Part shown: in pieces, positions 1 to 13,449 of the stretch
How the letters are laid out: the number at the start of each line of letters is the position of its first letter
Numbering within the stretch: position 1 is the first letter of the stretch
Assembly (NCBI GenBank): GCA_021904315.1
Contig: CM038921.1
Location: forward strand, 10,446,146-10,510,145
Source: Sphagnum magellanicum
Lineage: Eukaryota; Streptophyta; Sphagnopsida; Sphagnales; Sphagnaceae
Length of the DNA: 64,000 nucleotides
Reading direction: 5' to 3'
Notes under the pieces: generated by a model
The model's input: only the letters and a program-made list of their open reading frames with translations
Database searches by the model: none
Told to the model about the DNA's origin: nothing
Program-made: the position numbers and the translations under genes

Positions 1-875
1 GGAGCAATTTCCCTAAGGAACAAGTTCCTAAATGTTTGACAAGAAAGTACAAGAGGTAAATGTTTTTCAAATCAAATGTTTTTTATGCCATTGAAAAGCT
101 CTTGAAATGTAAATATCTAATATGATCTGACATTTTTATTTGAAATGATTCATGAATTAAAAGTTATGACGAAAATAATAGATGGGGGTCAAAGCTTTCA
201 AGTTGCCTTCTCCTTAGGGGAGAAGGCAATTAAGTTGCTTTGATGATTAATTTCCCTTAAGGAGCAAGTTCTTGAATATTTGACAAGAAATATAGGGGTT
301 AAACATTGTTCAACTCAAACATTATTTATACCATTAGAAAATTTTCAAAGCTTGGATATCTAAAATGATCTTGGAATTTCACTTTGAAACTATGAGCTAA
401 AAGTTACAACAAAAAGAAAATCTAGGTGTCAAATTTTTCAAGTTGCTCTAAGTTGCCTCAAAGAATAATCTCCAAAATGTTTGACAAGAACATATAAGGG
501 GTAAACATTATCCAAATCAAGCATTATTTATACCATTGAAAATATTTTGAAGCATATATATCTAAAATGATCATGTAGTTTTTATTTGAATCTACGAGCA
601 AAAAATTATGATGAAAATAAAAGTCAAGGTCAAAATTTGCCTTCTCCTGAAGGAGAAATGGACTTGGAAATTTGACCCTTGGCTTTCTTTTCATCATAGT
701 TATTTGTTCATAGCTTCAAATTGAGAATGTAAGATCATTTTAGATATTTTTACTTCAAGATCTTTCTAATAGTATAAATAATGCCTAATTTGGACAAAGT
801 TTACTCGTTATATTTTCTTGTCAAACATTCAAGAACTTGCTCCCTGGAGGAAATTGCTCCTCATGGAGACTTAAT
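1..875. repeat. Four-copy ~230-bp repeat, three direct and one inverted
   Basis: Three degenerate direct copies start near 1, 240 and 465. Each runs from a 'caagttc...tgtttgacaagaaa' segment, through 'attatttataccattgaaaa' and 'tatctaaaatgatc', to a 'gtcaaa' end. A fourth copy at about 650-875 reads as the reverse complement of the same order of blocks. I see no coding potential. The family is unknown to me; it could be the debris of a tandemly duplicated short transposon. Confidence 0.75.
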
Positions 876-2590
876 CTCTTTATCCCTCCCTTGCAAAGAA
901 GGCAATTATCCTCTAGCTCCTTAAAGGAGAAAGGAACTCAAAAATTTTGAAATATATATTTCTTATTGAACATTGTCTTACAATCGTGTCGAGATTCAAA
1001 ACTCAAGACCATTGTTGCATTTAATTCATTGATCATGTTTAGTGTGTTGTGTGTTATGTGCTTGCAACTTGTATCATTTCATGATTTTTCCTCAATTGTC
1101 ATTTTTTAGTTTTTATTGTCTACAACATTCACAATGCATTGTCGATTTGCACCTTTATGTTTCATGAATACATCTAGGAGATTTTGGAAGTAAATTGAGA
1201 ACATGGATCAACATCCAACATTCAAGTGTCAGTGAGTTAGAAGAAAGTAAATGTATTTTGTTTTCTTCCTTTGTTGTGCTTTCATGAACATTTTTTGTGT
1301 TTCTTAGGTTGAATGTTTTCTAAAACATTTTTACATTGAAAATGATAATGGGGCAAGGTGGAACGATGAAAGCGCCTACGACCCATAAAACCATCAAGAT
1401 TATGCCATTATTATGTAATAGCATAAGAAAAGTACTAATTGTAGAACGACTGCCAAAACATGCATCCTTATTAAATCTTCTGAGGATTAAAGGCTAGGGC
1501 ATTTGCTTGACATATACAAGATTGGATTGCTTAATAAACAGATCTTATATACAGTCTTACAATTACCTCATATTGATAAAAAGTCTGAAAAACAATCTAA
1601 AATAAGAATACATAAGAAGAAAGGGCTGATCATAGAAACGAAGACACCTAAATTACACAAAAAATAAATTGGTTAAAACTCTATGATCTACTTGGAGTTC
1701 AATCTAAGATTCCATCTTATTATAAGTTATAAAATTTGTTTGGATAAGATTGACCTTAGTAAAATTATTTAAAGTCGGTCCTTATTTCTCATTTATAGAA
1801 ATACAAAATCACAAAGTGTCTGCTTTTTTAAGCACTATGTATAATTAAATTGAGGCTGAAGGGGTATTAAATCTACATCAAATCAAATTTTTAAAGAGGA
1901 AAGGGGTTGATTTCTTCTTAAAACATTTTTACATTAAATTTTTTGGAGGAGAATCGAATTTTTAAAAATGAAAGAACAAGGTTAATGATCAATCATTATA
2001 TAAAAAGGGTGCAAGTCATGTGGTTTTGCATTATGTTATGTATTGATTATTGCATCTTGCACACCTATTGCCTTGTTGCCTTTATCACAAAGCCAAAATC
2101 ATCATGGGTTGAGGCATGAAGCTACACGGGTGGCATCTTTGGCTTTGTTCCCATCGTGAAACTACAATCCATACCCTTTAAACCCTAAACCTTTATCTTG
2201 TCCCACTATTGTTATCATCTTGCTTTTATGCTATAGAAAAAAAAATTAATCTTGTCATGAAAAATTGAATCTAACACATTCCATTATGCTAGGTTCCGTT
2301 TGATCTAATTTGATCCATTTCAATTTCTCATGACATCAGCTCCACTAATGAAAGTTTTCCAACAGTTGTAGGATATGACAACAACTGCAATATTAGCAAT
2401 GTGCAACTATACACACAAAGGTGGGCATGAAATGGAAATTCTAGACATTGATGGTGATATTGATGGTGTTGATGAATAGCATGTCACTAAAGTGCACTCA
2501 GAAAACTTGTGAAAAAAAAAATTAGCTTGGAAGCTATACTACGACAATTCAATCACATAGGCATTATTTAAGGTGAATGATAATCAACTC
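876..2590. other. AT-rich intergenic DNA, nothing recognised
   Basis: No reading frame with protein-like composition, no RNA gene and no clear repeat was seen. The base composition is that of the surrounding non-genic DNA. Confidence 0.5.
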
Positions 2591-3310
2591 GTTGACCTTT
2601 CTCAAAACTAGATTATGTAGTGTATTATATGCCATAATGATACAACTATTCCTAAAATCTTGGCCATGCACACAAGATGTAACAAGGACCTCATTGCATA
2701 CCGTAAGTCTAATGGCATAACAACCATGAAAAAACACATTAAATTTGAACATTTTTCTTTGCTAAAAAACTTGTTAGAAAATGCAACAAACCTTGCTCTA
2801 AGATTTCCATTCAATCACAAGTCCAATAAAAAAAGGGCACATGTATCTTGTTCCTTCTTTAATTTTTGGTTTTTTTCTACTAGTAGTAAGTTTAAAAAGG
2901 ATAATGCAACTCAAGTTGGTTTATTGGAAGATCTAACGATGTTTGTGATTAAAAGGTTAATGCCTTTGAGGACTATCGAGTCGATTTGGCTCTAGAGGTT
3001 GGCATACAAACTATGTCCTTAGCTTGTGTCCCCACCCAATAAGACTTTTGTTGAAAAGGTTTTGTTAGGCTTGGTTGAAAAAACCATGACTACTTATTGG
3101 TTGTTTACTTATTAGTCACCTACATTTTTGACTTGTGGATATCTAAAGGAGTGCAGGATGTCTTTGCTATTGTGCTGAATTTAATTTCAAGTGACTAGGA
3201 GACAAAACATGTCACTATCAAGTTGTTTGAAGTTTTAGATACAAGCGGTGCAATTCTAGCTCTTAAATTACAAACGAAGGTTACAACTTCTTTAAAAACA
3301 TATAATTTAT
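2590..3310 (+). pseudogene. Decayed hAT-like transposase with BED zinc finger
   Basis: The translation retains a BED-finger-like block at 2615-2750: CIICHND, then CNKDLIAYRKSNG, then TTMKKHIKFEH, which supplies the spaced Cys and His residues. At 2910-3000 it reads VGLLEDLTMFVIKRLMPLRT and ESIWL. After a frame change at 3130-3310 it reads FDLWISKGVQDVFAIV, then ETKHVTIKLFEVLDTSGA. These are the order and style of plant hAT/BED transposase-like proteins. Stops interrupt it (for example at 2996-2998 and 3198-3200) and at least one frame change is needed, so it is dead. Terminal repeats were not found. The family assignment rests on motif recognition only. Confidence 0.6.
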
Positions 3311-3793
3311 AATTTACTTAAATATGAATAAGGTGCTTAAAATTGTGATTTGAAAATATACGTTACATAAAGTTTTTGAATATTTTAAATTTTAATAAAA
3401 TATCATTTAAATACTAAATTAATACAAATATTCCAAAACATACCCATTTATTTCATGTGTTCCATAAAATATAGACAAAAATGATTTCCCTTAAAGCCAT
3501 CATTGATGGTTGTTGGACCAACAATGGACATGCAACAACAACAATGAACCATGATGTACACATTGCAAATGAGAATGTAACTTCAACACCACATCAATAT
3601 TCACAATCTTTTACTCAATTTCTTCATTTTAGGTTTGATATGTACATTTTGATGGAGGAAAGTGGGAAAAACATCATCCCACATGTGCATGTAAAAACAT
3701 TGCCATTAAATTTATGTACTTGGAGTTTAAAATTTCTTGTGCAAATTTTGCCTTTGATCTAAAGCATTAAAAAATGTCAACATCCATGGATTT

Positions 3794-3828
<35 letters not shown>

Positions 3829-6800
3829 TGTTTATGATTGTGCACATCAACTAAAATATTTAGATTTTCAACATCTACAAATTTCTTTCCTACCAATCCC
3901 ATTAACAAGTCGGCACATCCAACATCCTAACAATTTGTTTAAGATATGATGATTTCATAAATACAACCTTTTTTTTCAATTTTATGATGTGGCATCGCTA
4001 ACTCAAATCCCAAGAAATATTTAACATATTTAGCAATAGGTTCTTAGGTGTTATGTAAAGCCCTTAGAATGGATTGGTACATGAATAAAAGACCCACTCC
4101 CAAGGTAGGGGTTGAGGGGGGTCCCACATTTTTGCACCACTTCAACTTGATACTCAACAAAAAGGTATTTCAAGACATTGAAATTATTCATTATAGTTAT
4201 GCTTAAAGTCATTTATATAAAGATCAACATCCAAAACTCTAGATAGAAATAATTTTTGTGCAAGTGTAAGTAGTGAACTTATTTACAATTCATGTAAGTA
4301 TAAAACCTTTCTATAACATCCATGGAAGTGTAAATGTAAAATTATGTAAGTCAAATTTAAGTTGTGTAAATACATGTAAATGTAAGTGTACACCCTTTGT
4401 GCAAAGTTGTGCAAATCAAAATTTCAAACAAATTTAAAAGAAAAAAATTCTTGCACAAAATGTTAAGATGGGGTTTTTTACAACCATGACCATGGAACTA
4501 TTGCAATAGGTATGGTGTTTGGTTTCAATGGGTATCTGAGCTTGCTAATAACAAGTAGAATAGGAATGGGTGGCAAATGCATGGATAAAGGAAGGAGGGA
4601 AGTAAATGGAGGAATTCAAAATGTAGGCATATATTCAAAGGTGATAAAATCTCCCTCCTCCACCCCCCCGCCCCCAAGTATTTGTTAGCAAGGGAAGGAA
4701 ATGTTGGATAGATCTACAATGGGTGAGAAATGAAAAAATGTGGAAGCAAGGGAGTACCCATGCATTGACCCATGTAAACATCAAATTGTTGAAGTAATTG
4801 TCCACATAATAAATCATCAATAGTCATGTGAAGTAATGCAAAACCCAAGTAAGAATTACAGGAATGTAAATGGTCATTGTATTGGTAGGTAAGTAGGTAA
4901 AGTAATTGGTGGCTATTAATTAGGTAGATGCATGTGGATGGTTAATGTTCGTGAAATGTGCATGTATTTGGAAACCCATGTAAGAATTGGTAATTTTTGC
5001 TCCATGTATGAAGAATCAAAATGGACCTTATACCCACTTTCTAAGACCACCTTAAGATCTAAGCTTAGGACCCATTTGGACATGAAACCCAAGTTCTACT
5101 TTGAACCACCAACACAAATGCTTTCATTGAAAAGAACATACTTGGACTTGAATTGAAGTTTTGGTTTACAAGTAGGTTCAAGTTTTCTAACTTTAAGGCA
5201 TTTTTTGGGGGCCTCCATTGCTTTCTTGGTTTGAACTTTTCACCTCCCCGTCAATTTCTTTCACTTTCAACTCACCTTTTTATTCAAGCTAATTCATTTA
5301 CCTCTCACCACTAAACATTTTAATTTTTTGTTCACCTATCATTGTTTGTTTGTTTTCGCTTGGGTTTTCATATTTGTGTTATGTTGTGTGGTTTTTTCTA
5401 TAGCCAAAGTCTCACAAGAATTTTCCATTGCTCTTATTGCCAAGCTTTCATGTGCCTTTTCTCATGGCATTTTCTTACAACTTTTGTGTTTCTACAATGG
5501 TTAAATTCTCACTAACATTCATAGCTTTTAGTTAAATAGTTCCTTTTTTTGCTTCCTTTTATGAAAAAAAAAATTCTTGTTATTTTTGGCTCATTGTTTC
5601 TTGCTTTTTTTTGTTGTCTTTTACTTTCCTTTTTTAATTGCAAGAAGTTCAATGCAAGGTGAATTTTCAACATTGCACATTTGTCTTCAATGATGTTCTC
5701 CAATTGAAGTAAGTTGTATGTTTTGAACTTTTGTACATTGTTGTTGTTGTGAAAGGGTTAGTAATGGCTATTACAATGTTGCTTTAGAGCCAAAGTTCAA
5801 GGTAAACCATAACCTCTTTCACGCCTTGAAACAAAATCATTCATCATCTTTTGTGTTTTTTTCAAGTTCTAGTTGGTTTTCCATGTCCATTTCCTTATTT
5901 AAGTTGACTTCAAAATAACTTGAAACTTACAAACCTTAAACTTGATTTTTTTGTTGATTTTTTATTTTTGTGCATGCAATTTAAACTTGAAAGGGGATGG
6001 CATTAGCAAGTGTAACTCCTAAAACAGAAACAATGTTAAATGAGGACAACAATGAATTTTCATTCTTCATTATTGAATTAATTGATTATCAAGAGGCATC
6101 CAACATTCGCATGGAAACAACTTGGAGACTTCTTAGTCCACAATTCTTGGTCAATTGTGACATGTGGTATCCCTTTCATTGCACGTCATATTATGGGGCC
6201 TTCTTTGTTGTTTATGATTTTGTTGTAATAATTCTTGCAATTCACAAATGATGTGGTGTGTTGTGTCAACTTGCCTTATTGCAAGTTGATAAAAGGATGC
6301 TTACCCAAGGGAATAGTAAATGGCTTTTAAACTACAACAAATAACATGGTATAAGTCTGCTAGAAAAACATGTTTTTAATGAAAATCCATAGGAGTGTAA
6401 ATGGCAGGGTTTTTAAAAAAGTGAAGAGTGGTAAAATCTCCTAATAAAAAATATGGTGTAAATAAATAAAAAAATTGTGCCACCACCATCTTATATTACA
6501 ATTTTTTTGGCAATCAATGACCTTATCACAAATTTGACCTTACATTACAAACTTTCCTAAAGGATATAGTGTTATACATTGCAAAAAGGTACAATCTTTT
6601 CTCTTTTGTTGAAAATCCATGGTTGAAGTAATTAGTTTTACATCAATATTGTGGTGTGTTCAATTTTTATTTTGACACTAATTGGTGAATGAAAGGCTTT
6701 CAGATATTGTGGCACTTGAACCAAGGAAAAATATGTTTTGCCTTTTCTTTTGTTGTGTTACATGCATAACTTTTTTTGTTCTTTTGAAGTTAATAACCAA

Positions 6801-7500
6801 AACACAAGAATTTTCTACTTTCACATTATGCATTACCATGAAAGTTGATGTGGCCAACATTGAAGCTATGAATTGAATAATATTTCATGGTGATTTTGAT
6901 TAAAAATTATAAGAATTCAAATTAAGGATGTTAACACAAATTGTCAAGATATTGATGCCATTATTGGCATTTTGTATTGCTTATAATGATGCCAAGGCAC
7001 ACAACATGTTGTCACCATGTTAGAATTTTGTTTCAAGAATAGGAAAATTATATGGGATTTTGTGGGTGCATTATTAAAATTCTTGGTTTTCAAATTGAAA
7101 ATTATAGTAAAAAAACCAAATTTACATAGGAATAAAAAAAACCCCTGTCATTTTGGATAAATCAATTTTAATGTGTCTAGTGTGATTGGGGTGGTCTTTT
7201 TAACTAGCAAAGTAAAAACCATTTGACTGGTTGAATTATTTAAATGAAAATTTAAAAAAATATTATCATTTATTTATTTTTTGGTATGTAAATATGTAGA
7301 TAGGTCATAAAAATGCAGGTTGGTAGGTGGTAGCCTACCCTACTTCACCCAACTTAACTTAATATAATATATCATATTTAATTTAACCTAGCCTACCTAT
7401 TGTAGCCCCCTACGCATGTACATAAGTTACAACTATTAGGAGTTGAAACTTTTACCTCCCTAGATATAAACCAAGACCTTAGCCAATGGACCACACCATC
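3311..7500. other. AT-rich intergenic DNA
   Basis: A perfect (AT)n microsatellite lies at about 3799-3826. Open frames at 3481-3762, 4932-5156 and 5997-6251 are short, AT-biased and unlike any family I know, so I do not call them genes. Short TAGGTAGGT tracts appear at about 4890-4910 and 7310-7330. Confidence 0.45.
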
Positions 7501-7564
7501 AAAATGAGTTCAACTTTTGTCAAATTTTTTTATTAATAATCACATATTTATTTTGACACATCAC

Positions 7565-7860
7565 TATAACATTATGAGGTACATAGGTAGGTTGTAATAG
7601 ATACCTAATAGGTGGGTAGGTGGGTAGGTAAGTTGTACTAGGTAATTAATATGCGGGTGGTTGGGTGGGTAGATATGTAAGTAGGTAAGTAATAATTAAT
7701 AGGTAGGTGGGTAGTTAAGTATGTTGTAGGGTTTAGGGTTTTAGGTAGGTAGATGGGTGGGTAGGTATGTAGGTTGTAGTAGGTAGGTGGGTGGGTAGAT
7801 AGGTAAGTAAGGAAGTATGTTGTAATAGGTTAGTGGGTGGGTAGGAAAGTAGGTATGTAG
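7565..7860. repeat. TAGG/TGGG-rich simple repeat
   Basis: About 300 bp consist mostly of GTAG, GTGG and TAGGT words, with interspersed 'gtaagtatgttgta' and 'taataggt' segments. They form a degenerate (TAGG)n tract with a longer 60-90 bp rhythm. The complementary CCTA words dominate the Helitron interiors at 39.9-41.2 kb. Confidence 0.7.
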
Positions 7861-10020
7861 CAATAACATTGGCCATCTTGATTACATGTTCTACTGACTA
7901 AAACTCCATTGACCATTTTGACTAAATGTGTCATGTGTTTCTTTTCAACTTGATTATATGTTCCATTTTGACTAAGTGTCATTGGCCATTTTGACCAAGT
8001 TTGTCAAGTTTTTGTCCAATTTGACTAATGTTCAAATTAAGGAATAGTCAAATAGGTCATTTCAACCATGTTGATTGGTCAAAAGATACACATGTCATTC
8101 AAGCCCCTAGTAAAAATGTACATGTTCACTAGTCAAGAAAGACCAATTAATCAACTTAAACCATGTGAAAAACCAAGAATTCTAGTAGTGGTGGTGCATT
8201 TGCCATTCAAAATATTATTGTTAAATATGATGTTAAAGAGTGCATTCGCAATCTTAAACACCAAGGTTAAAGTCCTTTTCCAAGGACTACATGTGATATA
8301 TGATAGCTTACATTCATGTGTTGGTATATTATCTTAAATTTCACATTTTTCACTTTTAGTTTTATACAATATGCTAAATTTAAATACTTTTTGACTACAT
8401 CTTGATCATACATTATGTATGTTATATATATTTTCATTTGTGTTTTTTATCACATAAGAATGAATACCCTTTGTTAGAAACACATATTTATAATTCAAGA
8501 GTTTTAGGGCTAAAAACATGTTTGAACCAAAGGTGTTCAAATGTGTTGTAAAAATGAAATTCACCAATTTCAACTCCTTTTGCTTTTTCAATCATCAATG
8601 TTGGGATCCTTCCAATTTTGAGAAGGAATGATGCTTAATTGATAAGGAAAGAATATGTTTGAAAAACAAATCCACCTCAAAACTTTTGAAACATCCTCAA
8701 TTTGCATCAAATTTTGAGCATTGAGACTTTGCAAGTATAGAATTTATTTTGAAAAAATAATTAACAATCCAAATTATTATTCTCCCCTTGTGATTTTCAA
8801 TGATACATAAGTGTAATTTTAAGTAGTGTCTACCCTTTAGATGGATCTTAAGACAGTGAATGCACCCTCAAATTGTTTGGGTACATTCATAAATTAAGGA
8901 GTCATAAGAAGTGCAACCATTGCACATTAGTAAAATTAATTTACATGATTAAAATGATGTTTAATTCTAATTTTTTCATGAATGTTTATAATATATCAAT
9001 GTAACATGTGAATAAATTTGAAAGTAATCCAATAAATATAAAATACCCAAAAACACATTTTAAGTATTGCAACCAATAGTTAATATTTTAACATCATTTC
9101 ATGATTACTTAAACACTTTTTGGCCAATCCTGAGATACCACATTAACTTGTTAGTGCAATGTATTTCATGAGTACTTTATTTAAAATTCTAAAGGTATAC
9201 TCTTGATTGATCATCAATTTATAAATGTACTCATTTACCCCTTTTTATTACATGTGTACTTGCACTTAAACCTTGTTAAGGGACTACTAGTGGTAGTATT
9301 AATTGAAGACAATAATATGTTATTTGGGCAAATTGTGTTTAATGATGATACAATCATGTTTACTTTAAAGAATGAATTGTAAATGTTTCAATGACTATCT
9401 ATGTTGCTAACAAAAACTAAAAACCCCTTAGTTTAGTGGTCCCAACATGAGGTGCAATTTTTGCACGCGTCTTTTTGGCTCATCAAGCTCTTGACATTAT
9501 TGATTCATAAATTGAAATAATTTTTTTCAAAGTGTGGTTAATGTTATTACAAATTTACAACGATCTAGGTAAGGGGGTGAACAAGAAGTTCATGGAGGAA
9601 AAAAACATTTTTGAAGAAAATTTTGAGTTATTTTGAAAGTCTATTGAACGTTTTGTTTTCACTTTGTGTTGTTTTCATCATTTGTTCAGTCTATGTAGTT
9701 TATATATATATTTTTTCTTGTGTTGATTGTTGTTTATGGGTGTGTAATATGGAAAATGTGCATATTGATTATTGGTTGTACAAATTCAACATAAAGGTTT
9801 GAAACATTCATGCATTTTTGTGCTACATTCCAATGAGGAAATGAACATGTTCATGAAGAAGAACCTTGATGGTCTTAAAACATGGGTGGGTTGTTAATTA
9901 ATTATGTTATATTTGGTTTCTATCACATTGTGCTCCTTGTTGAACTTTTATGTTGTCCATTTTTTTGGTTTTTTTACAAATCATATCTTGTCCATTTGCT
10001 CTGTTTTTAAAAATCATATG
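7861..10020. other. AT-rich intergenic DNA
   Basis: At about 7880-8030 a short phrase built on 'ccattttgact' and 'aagtgtcattgg' recurs several times. The frame at 8068-8337 (about 90 codons) has no recognisable motif. Nothing else was seen. Confidence 0.4.
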
Positions 10021-10024
10021 TTTC

Positions 10025-10140
10025 CATTTGAAGGTAGTTAATTGCGGGTTTACCATGTTCAATTGAGGGTTTGCCATGTCCAATTCGAAGGTTTGTTATG
10101 TCCATTGAAAGTTTGAGGGTTTACCATGTCTATTTGAAGT
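10025..10140. repeat. Short tandem phrase repeat
   Basis: A 26-30 bp phrase with 'gggtttaccatgt' or 'gggtttgccatgtc' followed by 'caattgaa' or 'caattcgaa' recurs about four times. It is imperfect and has no coding value. Confidence 0.55.
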
Positions 10141-10524
10141 CAAATGTTGTTAATTATGTTATTTGTCATTATGTTATTTGTAAATCATTTGGACTCAACC
10201 TAAGTCATGTTGTGGTTTTGTCAATTTTTGTTAATTTAAATCATGTGCCAATTTTAGTTAGTCCTGAGTTTTTAATTGTTTTCAAGTTGTTTGTTTTTAA
10301 AATTTCGTTGGGCCTAAAAGCCACCTTCATAAGAAACATATGTTGCAAAGTTGATTATGAATCCAACAATTCATTTACATTCCAAAGATGATACAATTTA
10401 AACTTTGAAGATTATAGCTTTTCCTACCTTTTGTTGATTACAAACATGCTTGTGCATTCTATAATGAGATTAGGACAAAATAAACCTATGATTAATTTCA
10501 AATAGATTCTTCACATTGTTTTAT

Positions 10525-10990
10525 GCTCAATAATCACCCTATTTAAGCAAAGCAAATATGATTTAAACCGCCCTTGAAACCACATCCTCTTCAAAAAGAA
10601 CCCTATGCTCGATAATCACCCTATTTGAGGGAAAGCAAATATGATTAGATCGCCCTTGAAACTACATCCTCTTCAAAAAGAACCCTAATCCTTGATAATC
10701 ACCCTATTTAAGCAAAGCAAATATGATCTAGACCGCCTTTGAAACGACATCCTCTTCAAAAAGAACCTTATACTCAATAATAATCACCCTATTTAAGCAA
10801 AAGCAAATATGATATAGACAACTCTTGAAACCACATCCTCTTCAAAAAAGAACTTTATACTACATAATCATCCTATTTAATCAAAGCAAATATGATTTAA
10901 ACCACCCTTGAAACCACATCCTTTACCAAAAAAAAAAAAAAAAACACTATACTCGATAATCACCCTATTTAAGCAAAGCAAATATGACCC
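10525..10990. repeat. Tandem array of ~83-bp monomers, six copies
   Basis: Monomers begin near 10526, 10609, 10692, 10774, 10861 and 10951 with 'ataatcaccctattta', continue with 'agcaaagcaaatatgat', and end with 'aaaccacatcctcttcaaaa'. The fifth copy is interrupted by an A-run and the last copy is truncated. Copies differ by scattered substitutions and small indels. Confidence 0.85.
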
Positions 10991-11235
10991 CTAATCACGA
11001 GTTTTGCCATTTAAAATACTTTTTTTGAAGACCCTTATCCCAAGGTTTTTCCACATTTTGTAAAAACATGGAAGATCTAGGACACCCCAAGTTCTTTTAA
11101 AAAAACAAAATACTTGCACAACACTGACTGAATGGTACATAGTTAACCCACTATGGTTAACCATTAGTTAGTAAGTTCACTAGATTGTTGGTTATTGAGG
11201 GTTTGCACAAAACCTTCTTAAATAATGGGGGGTTA

Positions 11236-11824
11236 ATATTATTTATTTATTTATTTATTTATTATTTTTTTCATTTTTCATTTTTTTGGTTCAGGAATTT
11301 GCAATATCCGAGTACCCACCGGTCCAGTTTACATTGGCAATTTTTTTTGCACGTGCCGGTGTCTCGTGGCAGCCCAGGTGTCGGGATCTGAAGCCCCGAG
11401 AGTTCCCATCAACAAAGGGAACTCGACAATGGGAACGAAGAGAAGAGCCTGACCCGAGAAGATAAGGTACTCACTCCCCCATTGGCTGCTGCATGGATCG
11501 GCACCTCAATTTGGACGCTCCAGATGTTCTGCTCCCAAATCGTGTGGTCCCCACCAGGTTACCATCAATCGGCGATCCCTTTGCTTCCCCACCTGTTGCA
11601 CAAGTTGTCCGGTGTGGTGCAGTCTCTCTCCCTTGCTCCTCCTCCCTTCTTTGCTTTCGCCAACAGCTCCGCCATAGCCAAAGAGAGCTTGGAGAGAGCC
11701 TCACGCTCACGCTCACGCTTGTCCAGGGTCTACACGCGACGGTTTCTCTCTCCCTACTCGTTTTTTTTTTTTTTTTTTTTTTTCCCTGGATTAATCTGAG
11801 CTTTCCTGCGTTGGTGAAAACTCG
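11236..11824 (+). promoter_or_regulatory. Upstream region and leader of CURT1
   Basis: The composition shifts from AT-rich to GC-richer at about 11300. A (TTTA)n tract lies at 11238-11264, and a C/T-rich stretch (11590-11760) ends in a T-run at 11761-11783 shortly before the CURT1 start codon. I cannot place the transcription start. A pyrimidine-rich leader is common in plant genes, and no TATA box can be assigned with confidence. Confidence 0.35.
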
Positions 11825-13449
11825 ATGGCTTGTATGGCGGCATTGGTTGGTGCATCCGTTGCAATTGGAGCACCTAGCGCGGCTTTGTCGCGGTCGTCAA
11901 CATCATCCGTTATTTGCTCCTCGTCTTCGTCTTTCAACCCTGTTCTCCTCAGGAACAGGAGTTTCCACGGCACGACTGTGAGACTCGGTGCCACAAAACC
12001 AGGTTTAACTTTCGGTTCCTTTGTAATATTATGCTGGGAGCCCCCGGCTCAGATGATGATGGCGTTCTCGAGTATTATTCTTAGCATGGTTGCTTATTGT
12101 ATTTTGAGGTGCTCGCTAGTGAGCAATGTCCCCCCCCCCCCCAAAGTTTCGGATTCCGTGAATTTTTTGGTAATAGGTATGACATTGAGCGTTGTCAAAT
12201 CTGTTTTTCATTCTTGCTTTCCTAGTAAATCTCAGCAATGTTTTCCTACCATCAGAAACTTTTTGCAGCTATATACATATATATTCTGTTGCGGAGATAT
12301 TGTAGGACTTTTGTCGTAAATTTCTTTACGAACTTCATCTGGTTTCTGGACGTAGCAGTATAGGTCCCTTTACTTTCTGCAACACCCGAGGTGTTCGTTC
12401 CTATACTCAATCTGACGTTGCCCGACCTCTTGATCATGGTGTGGTCTCTCGGAAAGTCACTTCCAATTTGTAATGCATGACTGTCTGGTGGAATCTGAGG
12501 GCATAGTCAGATTTTGGTACTAAACAGGTGCCATTTCAAATGCCGTGGACTTTTGCCATGTCCTACCACTGCAGAATCACGAGGATTCGCCCCTCTTCCC
12601 GTCAGGGCCGTGTCATCAGACGATTCCACATCAGATGCTGCGAAACAATTTGAGGAATTGTATGGAGACCTGAAGGCTAAGGTCAGTTATTCAGACTTAT
12701 TATTGTTTAACTTTACCTGAGAAATCTCTCAATCAGCAGGCTATAAGCTAGATATACCAAGCTGCTACACTAACTGGAATGTCCATGCAATGCTTCAGTG
12801 GGATGGTCTGGAGAATAAGACAACTGTTGTAGTGTATGCTGGGGGTGCTCTTGTGGCCTTGTGGCTGTCGTCCACTATTGTTGGTGCAATCAACTCTGTG
12901 CCACTGGTATGTCCCTCTTATCCAATGAGTCACAGAATTGGTCTTCAGATGCAAATTTTGAGGATGTGACTGCATAGGTATATGGTCCAACAGGCATGTC
13001 TCACTGTGCTTCCTTGTGAAGAATAGAGAGACAAGCTCGGGCATTTGGTCCACTTGATGACTTCTTTAATTTGGTTGGAAGAGGTTATGACTTTGGGCCC
13101 TTGTCTTTATACAGCTCCCAAAGATTATGGAGTTGGTTGGGCTTACCTACACTGGGTGGTTTGTTTACCGGTACTTGCTCTTCAAGGTACATTGGAACTA
13201 CATCTCCCTGTACGGCTTTATTAAAAACGACAAGTTTTGTTTTCAAAGTTGGAATCAACTGCAGATTTGTTTCCTTTTCCCATCCTAATGTCAGGGGAAT
13301 AGCTTTAAATGTTGATGCAAAGTTTGTATCTGTTTTGGGTTTCAAATGTCCTCTGTATATGGCTGCAGTCGAGTCGGAAGGAGCTTGTTGAGGACATTGA
13401 GGAATTGAAGAGAAAGGTCACTGGAGCTTCAACAGAAGAGAGTTTTTGA
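11825..13449 (+). CDS. CURT1: CURVATURE THYLAKOID 1 (CURT1) family protein, plastid-targeted
   Basis: CURT1 proteins sit in thylakoid membranes, oligomerise and bend grana margins. Exons by phase: 11825-12002, 12575-12681, 12799-12906, 13115-13186 and 13369-13449, giving 181 residues. Residues 1 to about 72 are rich in Ser, Ala and Arg and read as a transit peptide, ending near PLPVRA. The mature part begins with an acidic stretch and FEELYGDLKAK. Two hydrophobic helices follow: TTVVVYAGGALVALWLSSTI (about 103-122) and a segment around PKIMELVGLTYTGWFVYRYL (about 133-152). A C-terminal amphipathic stretch, SSRKELVEDIEELKRKV, closes the protein. Two helices flanked by amphipathic segments is the CURT1/CAAD layout. 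All junctions are GT-AG with matching phase. Intron 1 contains a run of 13 C at about 12130. The start is the first ATG of a good transit peptide. Which CURT1 paralogue (A-D) cannot be told. Confidence 0.92.

Noticed and set aside
11471..11716. Open frames on both strands before CURT1
   Set aside because: GC-richer leader DNA with no motif; frames overlap each other and end before the clear transit peptide start at 11825.
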